This document shows positions 47,688 to 54,892 of a stretch of 64,000 nucleotides of DNA, in pieces. The position numbers were made by a program, and so were the translations under genes. Location: the NCBI RefSeq assembly GCF_000807855.2, contig NZ_JRYR02000002.1, positions 1,083,429-1,147,428 on the forward strand, written 5' to 3'. Position 1 is the stretch's first letter. Each line of letters begins with the position of its first letter. The notes beneath the pieces were generated by a model that was not told the DNA's origin, did not search any database, and saw nothing but the letters and a program-made list of their open reading frames with translations. The DNA is from Flammeovirga pacifica. GTDB taxonomy: Bacteria; Bacteroidota; Bacteroidia; Cytophagales; Flammeovirgaceae.

Positions 47688-49139
47688 TTACAGATAATCT
47701 AACGTTAAGTAATCCTCCTTTTTTAAGGTATTGACCAACGAATCGGGTATATCAATATATTTTGATTGTTGATCGAGTCTAAATCTTTTCCCTGGGTGTA
47801 TAAGAGGCATATTCCCTTCTGTATCATCCAATATATCACCCTGGTTTTTCATCCATTCAAACATCGCTTTCGCTAGTTGATCTTTTGTTTTACTATACTT
47901 AGGATCTTTTGCCAAATTCACTTGTTCAAACGGATCCTTTTCGATATCATATAACTCTTCAAATGGCAAATTTTTAAATTTCAAAGCACCCATTTTGATA
48001 AAAGCATTGACAGCTTCATTGTCTCCCAAATTTTGATCAACCACCTCTACCGAATTAAAATTTCTGATGTATTTATACTTTTTACTTCGTATCATTCTTG
48101 ATGGAGATACAGATGCCGCCAAGATATTTTGACTTGTTCTCACACCATAGACATACTGATGAATTTCTTTTTTACTGCCTTTCAGAATTTTCAAAAAGCT
48201 TTTACCATCTAACTCTTTGGGTGCTTTTCCCCCCGCAATGTCAATAAATGTGGGTAAAACATCTGTGTAATGAACTAATGCATCACTTTTAGTATTGGCT
48301 TTTATTTCTTTAGGCCAACGTACCACAAAGGGTACATTTAGCCCTCTATCGTACACTGTGTATTTCCCGTTTACGCCATGGTCGGCACTATAAATGAAAA
48401 GGGTATTGTCTCCCAAATATTGATCTACCATGTTTAAAACATGATCTAATTGAATATTATCTTCTTCTATATTTCGATAATATCCTGCTAATTTTTTAAG
48501 GTAATCTTGATTGTCCTTCTGCTTATTGTCATAAGGAAAAAAGGTATAATTGTCCGCTGATTTCGCAGGTACATCAAAATATTTTCCATGAGGATACTTT
48601 GATGTGATGAACATACAAAACGGTTTTTCAGCATTTTTTAAATAATCGGCAATACTGTCTAGAGGAATGTACGCTCGTGGTTTTCCTTCTGTCTTTACAG
48701 GTTGCCATTCTTTACTCCAATGATAAACTGAGGATGGTTGCACATGACTTTTCCCTGCAAGTACCACTTCGTAACCAAGTGCTGTTAAACGAGTGGTCAC
48801 ACTTTTCATAGTAGGCTTTGTTTTAGCATGGTTCATGAAACATCCATTTTTCAAAGGGTAATTTCCCGTAAAAAGCTGAGATCTACTTGGAGCGCAAATG
48901 GCCTGCGCAGTAAATGCATTATAAAAGATCATCCCTTCTTTTGCTAAACGATCTACACCTGGTGTTTTTACTTTATCGTTGCCGTAACAACCGTAATCTG
49001 TAATGTTTTGATCGTCTGCCAGAAAAAATATAATGTTTGGTTTTTCTTGAGCTATTGCAAATCCTGTATTAAAAAATAATGCAAGATATAAAGGTATTTT
49101 TCGAGAGATTATCCCTCCAAAAAAATCTCTAATAGCCAT
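47688..49139 (-). CDS. Type I sulfatase with C-A-P-S-R motif
   Basis: I favour the ATG at 49139, which gives a signal-like N-terminus (ISRKIPLYLALFFNTGFAIAQ). Earlier in-frame ATGs at 49184 and 49232 would add 15 and 31 residues without a hydrophobic segment. The mature enzyme has PNIIFFLADDQNITDYGCYG and the formylglycine motif C-A-P-S-R (ICAPSRSQLFTG; Cys82 from this start). The metal site is YSADHGVNGKYTVYDRG, as in heparan N-sulfatase-like S1 members. A C-terminal extension (KRFRLDQQSKYIDIPDSLV) ends the protein. It is first in the sulfatase-sulfatase-beta-helix operon. A copy of the shared element lies 114 bp before the chosen start, which supports this start over the one at 49232. Confidence 0.86.
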   Translation of the reverse strand: MAIRDFFGGIISRKIPLYLALFFNTGFAIAQEKPNIIFFLADDQNITDYGCYGNDKVKTPGVDRLAKEGMIFYNAFTAQAICAPSRSQLFTGNYPLKNGCFMNHAKTKPTMKSVTTRLTALGYEVVLAGKSHVQPSSVYHWSKEWQPVKTEGKPRAYIPLDSIADYLKNAEKPFCMFITSKYPHGKYFDVPAKSADNYTFFPYDNKQKDNQDYLKKLAGYYRNIEEDNIQLDHVLNMVDQYLGDNTLFIYSADHGVNGKYTVYDRGLNVPFVVRWPKEIKANTKSDALVHYTDVLPTFIDIAGGKAPKELDGKSFLKILKGSKKEIHQYVYGVRTSQNILAASVSPSRMIRSKKYKYIRNFNSVEVVDQNLGDNEAVNAFIKMGALKFKNLPFEELYDIEKDPFEQVNLAKDPKYSKTKDQLAKAMFEWMKNQGDILDDTEGNMPLIHPGKRFRLDQQSKYIDIPDSLVNTLKKEDYLTLDYL

Positions 49140-49252
49140 TAAAAAATCAGTTAGTTGAAAATGCTCTGTTGTTATTCTTTTCATTTCAATATGATGTTGT
49201 TTAGTGATAGTAAATATATCGAGCACTTTCATTATTATAATCTCAAATAATA

Positions 49253-49268
49253 GTAGAATAGTCTATTA
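49253..49268 (+). promoter_or_regulatory. Shared upstream element, site 6 (sulfatase operon)
   Basis: GTAGAATAGTCTATTA matches the first half of the consensus well and the second half partly. Same orientation relative to the gene as sites 1 and 5, 114 bp upstream of the preferred start. Confidence 0.4.
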
Positions 49269-49392
49269 TCAGGGTTACTACACTAGTAAAGCATCAATAT
49301 CACCTATTTTCAATCTCTTATTCTCATCTATGATATATTTCAAATAAGCACTTTTTGATGTGACGAAAACCAATAAATTGAAGTACTAAGCT

Positions 49393-49440
49393 AAAAAATC
49401 ATCAAAATCATGAAGTCATTGCCCCATAATTTTGATGATT
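49393..49440 (-). terminator. Terminator of the PL24-like gene
   Basis: Perfect 12-bp arms AATCATCAAAAT and ATTTTGATGATT (49397-49408, 49429-49440). On the minus strand a run of six T (ATTTTTTAG) ends the hairpin. It lies 35 bp after the stop codon. Confidence 0.8.
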
Positions 49441-49474
49441 CATTCTTTATCTCAAATAGAAATTCTAGTATCAA

Positions 49475-52309
49475 TTATTCCTTGATAAATTTCCCTGTAA
49501 ATACCTCCGATCCATTACTCACAGAAATAATATAAGTACCTTTTTTTAGTGTGGTAATATCTATAGGGTCCTCAATTACATTTAGCACTTTTTCTAAAAC
49601 AACTTGACCAATAAGGTTGATTATTATAATATAAAGTGGCGCATTGCTATTATTTTTCATCTGAATATGAAGCCATTTATTCGCTGGATTAGGGTAAATT
49701 AAACTCCTTGATCCATTCGATAAAATACCCGTACTACTAATGACCTCTTTTGGTTGCACAGTGATTGAACATGTGGCTGTAAACCCTCCATCTTCGGTGG
49801 TTACTGTGATTGTAGCATTCCCTTCTGACACTGCTGTTACCAACCCATTACTATCTACTTTGGCTACAGATATTTCTGAAGAAGACCATGTTACTGATGG
49901 GTTATCAGCATCACTTGGAGAGACCGTAGCTTCTAGTTGCACAGTTTCTTCTGCAAATAAAGAAGCAGAAGACGAATTTAAAGCGATACTTTCTACTTTA
50001 TTATTAGCTAGATAAAAAGCTTCAAACTCAGTAATACTACTCCAATTACTTTCATATCCTGTTGCACCTGTGATCGTTAATTTTAAATAACGTCCTGTCA
50101 CCACTGGAAACGAATGTTCTATTGGTTGCACCGAAGTTGCTCCAGACTGATTCACAATTTCCGTAAAATCTCCTGTTGGTGAGTCTGAAATACTTATGGT
50201 AAAATGATACGATCTATTCTCATAAGTAGCTACTTTGGTATTGGTAAAAGAGAGAATTTCTCCATAATCGATGACTACAGATTTTGGGTATTCTTTCGCA
50301 CTCCAACGTGAATCATTACTCGGATTTTCGTCCAATAAATTTTCAGGAACATGAGGTAATTGAGCGCCATCTACAGATTCAATATTAGGAAATGCTTCTT
50401 CCACTACATCTACCTCACAAGTATTTGTTATGTTTCCATCCTCTGTAGTGACAACAATTTCTGTTGAACCAAGTGCAACAGCAGTCACCAATCCTGTTTC
50501 AGAAACAGTGGCTATAGAAGGATGGGTAGAATGCCATGTGATTGATTTATTTTTGGCATTGTATGGATTTACCGTTGCTTTTAATTGATAGGTTTGTTCT
50601 ACCTCAAGTGATTTTTTTGACTTATTTAAAAGTACATCATCAACAAAAACAACAGGTCTTACATAACACTTCTTCTCTGATTCTGTATCAGGTGATGCTC
50701 CAAAAGTTGAGCTATCACAAAGGCAATCCTCTGTTTGATCATACAAATACACAAATTCTCCATCAGCACCGTAGGCAATATCCATCGTTCCTGATACTTT
50801 AATTGTTTGATCTTGATCCGCCGCATAAACATAACCTGCAGGTCCAGAAGCGTCTATGTCTAAATCTATGACTTGAAGAAATAAAGATTGTTGAGTCCCT
50901 GTTCCTCTTTCCATCATATAGTAATACACTTTACCTTCGTAAACATAAGCAACACCATGGTGAAACCTTCTTCCTGAAGTGGCTTCATATACTCTTTCAA
51001 AATTGTTTTTTCCGCCGTCCGCTTTCTCAATAAAAATTCTACCCGAGGAATTCAATCCGATAATGAAAATACTATTTCCTGAAGTGTATAAGGTCGATCC
51101 TCCAGAAAAATCAGTACTATGAATAAATTCACTACTACCTGCTGGACGGTAAGAATGAATGTTTTTAGTGATGTTATTTTCTTTATCCTTTACTTGTGAA
51201 ATAATATGTACATCACCATTTTGTGTTACATTCCAATCAAAACCTCCTACAATATAGACCTTATCTTTCTGTGTAGTGGTCACGAAATCTCCAGGTTCTG
51301 ATACCTTAATTAAATCGGCATCTCTTAGTGGAATAGAAAAGTCTTCGTCTTTATGGTTTTTCCACATCGATTTTCCACTCTGATCATCAGAATAGGCATA
51401 ATAGATACCATTTTGATACTGATATCGATCATTTCTATTATTTAATCTACGCTGAAAACCCACTCTGATTTTACCATTCACATATTTCATTTTACCATAC
51501 ATTCCCCAATCATAAGGCTGACCGTGATTTCGATCGTTATAATCAGCAAACTTGATGAACTCTGACCAAGTTGAAGTGGCTGCATCGTATTTTGCAAAAT
51601 GATACCCACCATTATAACTACTCCATTTTCTCATATACATAAAGAGATCCCCTCCATCATTAGAGAAAAATTTAGGATAAGTTAAACGACCAAACTTTGA
51701 TTCATTATCGATACCATTTAAACTATTATGGCTGTAATCATCATCTTTTGGGTCTTTGACAAAAAGGTCTAATGTAAAGTCTTCGTCTGCTACACTTGCA
51801 GCTTCTTTCACAGAATAAGCGTAACGGAAATAATTTGTTGGGAAGGCTCCATTAGGAATAGTTCTACTGTAAGCATGCATATCAAACAACAAATGTATTG
51901 TCCCGTCTAGTTTACTTACTCCAACACCAATGGTATTGTGCGATTCTCCTAAATGGGTGTTGCCGCTATGTCCCGTATGTCGATGAGGGAATTCAATCGT
52001 GACTATACTTCCGGTAAGAGTGTTGTAACGGGACAGCATCATGCGTCTGTCTTCTTCTCCGCCTCTATACCAGCTCATAAATACAAATTGCTTGTATTTT
52101 TTTAGACAATCTCCATGTGCTGATATGTTTGGACCAAATACATAATCGTATTTATCGTCTACATCGGCTGAGCCTGCAGCTACTTTCTTTCCATCAAAAT
52201 GTAGTGCAACATCTGTGATTTTCACCTCTTTTTCGAGTTGAACTTGTGCATAAGTTTTAACTCCAATCAACAAAGTTGCAAGGAGTGATAAAGTAATAGA
52301 TAGTTTCAT
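49475..52309 (-). CDS. Candidate ulvan lyase, PL24-like propeller with Big_2, discoidin and T9SS tail
   Basis: The 944-residue secreted protein starts with a signal peptide (residues 1-21). A BNR_4-type propeller (about 25-545) is followed by a Big_2 Ig-like domain (558-638), an F5/8 type C discoidin domain (640-765), a second Big_2 (773-851) and a Type IX sorting domain (YPNPANKWLHI to the end). Catalytic-site candidates are His124 (GESHNT) and His145 (FDMH), 21 apart, and Tyr211 (LTYPKF) and Arg227 (MYMRKW), 16 apart. The two spacings match those I recall for PL24 ulvan lyases. The Big_2 and discoidin modules probably bind substrate or hold the enzyme at the surface. It would make the first endolytic cuts outside the cell. 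Confidence 0.72.
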   Translation of the reverse strand: MKLSITLSLLATLLIGVKTYAQVQLEKEVKITDVALHFDGKKVAAGSADVDDKYDYVFGPNISAHGDCLKKYKQFVFMSWYRGGEEDRRMMLSRYNTLTGSIVTIEFPHRHTGHSGNTHLGESHNTIGVGVSKLDGTIHLLFDMHAYSRTIPNGAFPTNYFRYAYSVKEAASVADEDFTLDLFVKDPKDDDYSHNSLNGIDNESKFGRLTYPKFFSNDGGDLFMYMRKWSSYNGGYHFAKYDAATSTWSEFIKFADYNDRNHGQPYDWGMYGKMKYVNGKIRVGFQRRLNNRNDRYQYQNGIYYAYSDDQSGKSMWKNHKDEDFSIPLRDADLIKVSEPGDFVTTTQKDKVYIVGGFDWNVTQNGDVHIISQVKDKENNITKNIHSYRPAGSSEFIHSTDFSGGSTLYTSGNSIFIIGLNSSGRIFIEKADGGKNNFERVYEATSGRRFHHGVAYVYEGKVYYYMMERGTGTQQSLFLQVIDLDIDASGPAGYVYAADQDQTIKVSGTMDIAYGADGEFVYLYDQTEDCLCDSSTFGASPDTESEKKCYVRPVVFVDDVLLNKSKKSLEVEQTYQLKATVNPYNAKNKSITWHSTHPSIATVSETGLVTAVALGSTEIVVTTEDGNITNTCEVDVVEEAFPNIESVDGAQLPHVPENLLDENPSNDSRWSAKEYPKSVVIDYGEILSFTNTKVATYENRSYHFTISISDSPTGDFTEIVNQSGATSVQPIEHSFPVVTGRYLKLTITGATGYESNWSSITEFEAFYLANNKVESIALNSSSASLFAEETVQLEATVSPSDADNPSVTWSSSEISVAKVDSNGLVTAVSEGNATITVTTEDGGFTATCSITVQPKEVISSTGILSNGSRSLIYPNPANKWLHIQMKNNSNAPLYIIIINLIGQVVLEKVLNVIEDPIDITTLKKGTYIISVSNGSEVFTGKFIKE

Positions 52310-52469
52310 TTCAATTCAATTCAATTTTAAGTCTTCGTTTCTAACCAAAAAAGCAATGTTGTGTTGGTATCAATTGGTGTCAGCTTGATGTGTTCAAACG
52401 TTTAGAACGAATGACTATTGTTATTTATAATTGCACAAATCTATTGGATACGACTATCATTAAAGTCTG

Positions 52470-52555
52470 AATAAATGGTAGAATCCTCCAAGAACATACC
52501 CGCTACCTCTCCTTAAGCACAAACTGCTAAGATTAAGTAGTCTATCTGTATTCTG
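52470..52555 (+). repeat. Diverged direct repeat flanking the SNIPE-like gene, copy 1
   Basis: It runs from AATAAATGGTA to GTATTCTG and contains CTCTC, CACAAAC, CTAAGATTAAG (52527-52537) and a TATTCTG end. The same blocks in the same order occur at 54699-54772, with short gaps. Confidence 0.5.
52478..52493 (+). promoter_or_regulatory. Shared upstream element, site 7 (PL24-like gene)
   Basis: GTAGAATCCTCCAAGA lies 169 bp upstream of the PL24-like lyase start, in the orientation seen at sites 1, 5 and 6. It overlaps the start of direct-repeat copy 1. Confidence 0.45.
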
Positions 52556-52839
52556 TTTCCTGCTGTAATGTAATTGGAAAAATACTGGTATATAAACTTA
52601 ATCTGACATACCAAAATCGGGAATATTACAATATCATCTAGTGTACAAAATGCTTTCTTCAACCAACTTATATGTTTGGAATAATTGGATGTCTTTTAGC
52701 TCATAATAACTTTACTTAAAAAGGAAATCATATAAGCAATAAACAAAATATTCGCATTCGTATCTTTTTTTTCAAGTGAAAGAAAGACATATACTCCAGC
52801 ATATTTTCCTTCTACTTTTTAATAAAAAATGTCAAAAAA

Positions 52840-52886
52840 AAATTCTAATATAATAAGGTTTCCTAATTTGGAAACTATTAGAATTT
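52840..52886. repeat. Two-step inverted repeat upstream of the SNIPE-like gene
   Basis: Outer arms AAATTCTAA / TTAGAATTT (52840-52848, 52878-52886) and inner arms GTTTCC / GGAAAC (52858-52863, 52870-52875) enclose a 6-nt loop. It is about 95 bp before the start codon. It could be an operator, a leader hairpin or a terminator protecting the nuclease gene from upstream transcription. Confidence 0.5.
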
Positions 52887-52979
52887 ATTAATTCTCTCTT
52901 GGAGATTATTGTTATGGTTTCACAAACACTTTATCTACTTTTAAATGAAATTACAATTTAACACTAACCTGATTATAAA

Positions 52980-54542
52980 ATGAATAAATGGTTTTTACCT
53001 GTCATATTTTTCATGACATTTACCCTATCAAAATCAATTGCACAAAAATTACATATTGGTGATACAGTCTTTTACGAAAACAATGTTGAACAAATTTTCA
53101 CTATCACCAATCATAAAGTTGTTGACCATCATTACCAATATGATTTGATGAGCTTAGATAAAACTAAAACGATTAAAAGTACATCTGCTGGACAATTAAC
53201 AAAAGGTCGTTTAATCGAGACACCTCAGCCAACGAATAACGAAATTCCAACATATTTCTTTATCACTTCGGGCATTTTACTTTTTCTATGTGCTTTTGCT
53301 TTCTATAAAGGAAGAAGAAGTATTATCGACTCTGTAAAATCAGACACGAACAAAGAAATAAACAAAAAGAAAAAAGAGCATCAGAACATTTCGGAGCAAT
53401 TAACAAAAGTAGAGAATGACCTTTCTGAAGTTAGAAAAGAATTGCTAAGAGATAAAAACTTGCTTGCTGATCTTGAACTTAAATATTATGATATGATTCA
53501 AGATATCGAAGATATTGACATCAATGAGTATGATCATTCTAGTGACCTAAAATCGAAATTATCTGATCTTGATTGGAAATTAACTACATCTGATTTTAAA
53601 GGGTTGTCGATTGATCCATATGCATTAACTGAAAGTAAATTTACCTCTTGGTTTAAAGCTGCTGTTATTTTCTTGACAAAAGGATTTAAAGTAGAATCCA
53701 AAATACTGATTGACAAACTTAATGGTTCGAACTATGATAAAATAGAAGAGCAATTAATCAAACTATGGAGTAAATATGAAAAGTTCTTTACTCAGAAAAA
53801 TAGCGACATGACTCTTGATGTGAAAATTGATGGTGTAACCCCTCTTGTTCGTGAAATTAAAAGAGCTAAAGTTGCTCATGCATTTGCTATTAAACGTCAA
53901 CTAGAAAAAGAAGAACAAGCAGCCATTAAAGCTCAAATGCGTGAAGAAGCAAAAGCTGAGGCTGAATTCAGAAAAGCCCAAGAAGATGCTGCTAAAGAAG
54001 AGCGAATTGCACAAGAAGCAATTAGGAAGTTTCAAAAGGAAATGGACAAAATGAATGAAGAAGAACGAGCTAAACATCAAGCTCAACTTGATCGTTTAAA
54101 TTCTGAATTACAAGAAGCTATTGAGAAAGGGGAACGTGCAATATCTATGGCCCAACAAACAAAACGTGGTCATGTTTATATCATTTCTAACATAGGATCT
54201 TTTGGTAATGATGTTTATAAAATTGGCATGACTAGACGTTTAGAACCTAATGATAGAGTTAAAGAGCTTTCTGGAGCATCAGTTCCTTTTGAATTTGATG
54301 TTCATGGTATGATTTTCTCTGAAAATGCACCAGAACTTGAAAATCAATTACATAAGAAGTTATCTGATTATCAAGTAAATAAAGTAAACCCTAGAAAAGA
54401 ATTTTTCAAGGTATCAATTGATGAAATTGAAAGTGCTGTTGAAGGAACTGATCATACTGTACAATTAACTAGGAAAGCTTTAGCTATTGATTATAATGAA
54501 ACGCTAAGGTTACTTAAGAAAAATGAAACTTCATTAAGTTAA
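52980..54542 (+). CDS. SNIPE-like antiphage membrane nuclease (DUF4041 and GIY-YIG)
   Basis: The 520-residue protein has an N-terminal hydrophobic segment (residues 4-20), a small external beta domain (22-85) and a transmembrane helix (91-110, YFFITSGILLFLCAFAFYKG). A coiled coil (115-165), a DUF4041-type region (about 180-300) and a long charged coiled coil (300-395) follow. The C-terminal GIY-YIG nuclease of T5orf172/Mug113 type has VYI (399-401), YKIG (413-416), Arg420 and Glu452/454. This is the layout of SNIPE, a membrane-bound nuclease reported to cut phage DNA as it is injected. The external domain behind a signal-like segment appears to be an addition. It is transcribed alone, with its own terminator, between two polysaccharide genes. 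Defence activity is inferred from architecture. Confidence 0.78.
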   Translation: MNKWFLPVIFFMTFTLSKSIAQKLHIGDTVFYENNVEQIFTITNHKVVDHHYQYDLMSLDKTKTIKSTSAGQLTKGRLIETPQPTNNEIPTYFFITSGILLFLCAFAFYKGRRSIIDSVKSDTNKEINKKKKEHQNISEQLTKVENDLSEVRKELLRDKNLLADLELKYYDMIQDIEDIDINEYDHSSDLKSKLSDLDWKLTTSDFKGLSIDPYALTESKFTSWFKAAVIFLTKGFKVESKILIDKLNGSNYDKIEEQLIKLWSKYEKFFTQKNSDMTLDVKIDGVTPLVREIKRAKVAHAFAIKRQLEKEEQAAIKAQMREEAKAEAEFRKAQEDAAKEERIAQEAIRKFQKEMDKMNEEERAKHQAQLDRLNSELQEAIEKGERAISMAQQTKRGHVYIISNIGSFGNDVYKIGMTRRLEPNDRVKELSGASVPFEFDVHGMIFSENAPELENQLHKKLSDYQVNKVNPRKEFFKVSIDEIESAVEGTDHTVQLTRKALAIDYNETLRLLKKNETSLS

Positions 54543-54578
54543 TATTTTCATTGAATCAAGATTCTATTTCAGAGAAAG

Positions 54579-54608
54579 AAAGGTATGCTTTAAAGTGTAC
54601 CTTTTTTT
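54579..54608 (+). terminator. Terminator of the SNIPE-like gene
   Basis: Stem AAAGGTA / TACCTTT with a 12-nt loop, followed by a run of T (54598-54608), 37 bp after the stop codon. Confidence 0.8.
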
Positions 54609-54698
54609 ATGAAAAAAAATAGCGTGTCCCGATCCTTTGCTCGTAATATTTCATTTAAATAATGAACCTCAAACTTAAACTGTCTATTTCTTTATATC

Positions 54699-54772
54699 AA
54701 TAAAGGTATAGTTCTAAAGATTAACTCTCTAACATAAACCACTAAGATTAAGATGCTTCTACCTTTATTCTG
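54699..54772 (+). repeat. Diverged direct repeat flanking the SNIPE-like gene, copy 2
   Basis: It shares with copy 1 (52470-52555) the blocks AATAAA, GGTA, AAGA, CTCTC, CTAAGATTAAG (54742-54752), TCTA and TATTCTG in the same order and orientation. Confidence 0.5.
54747..54764 (-). promoter_or_regulatory. Shared upstream element, site 8 (GH78 operon)
   Basis: Read on the minus strand it is GTAGAAGCATCTTAAT preceded by AAG. It matches GTAGAA and the TC of the core, with a weaker second half. Orientation relative to the plus-strand gene is the same as for minus-strand genes at sites 1 and 5-7. Confidence 0.35.
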
Positions 54773-54892
54773 GATGATATTACTTTTTCCCTCGTGTATT
54801 TTTGTAGGCATACAAATCTTTTTATAACCTCGGTCTGAAAAGATGAAGGATGAATTATTACTTAACTATTACGATAACACAAATTATTATTC

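Larger units (their letters stand above)
52310..52979. other. Divergent intergenic region between lyase and SNIPE-like genes
   Basis: 670 bp without a gene. It contains the shared element (52478-52493), the first copy of a longer diverged direct repeat (52470-52555), and a compound hairpin at 52840-52886. The left half belongs to the lyase promoter region; the right half must drive the nuclease gene. Confidence 0.5.
54609..54892. other. Leader region of the GH78-GH106 operon
   Basis: Non-coding stretch after the nuclease terminator. It holds direct-repeat copy 2 (54699-54772) and a reverse-oriented copy of the shared element (54747-54764) about 130 bp before the GH78 start. Confidence 0.5.

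Noticed and set aside
54699-54772. Interpreting the flanking repeats as attachment sites of an integrated element
   Set aside because: The copies are diverged, no integrase or tRNA is nearby, and copy 2 overlaps the probable GH78 promoter.
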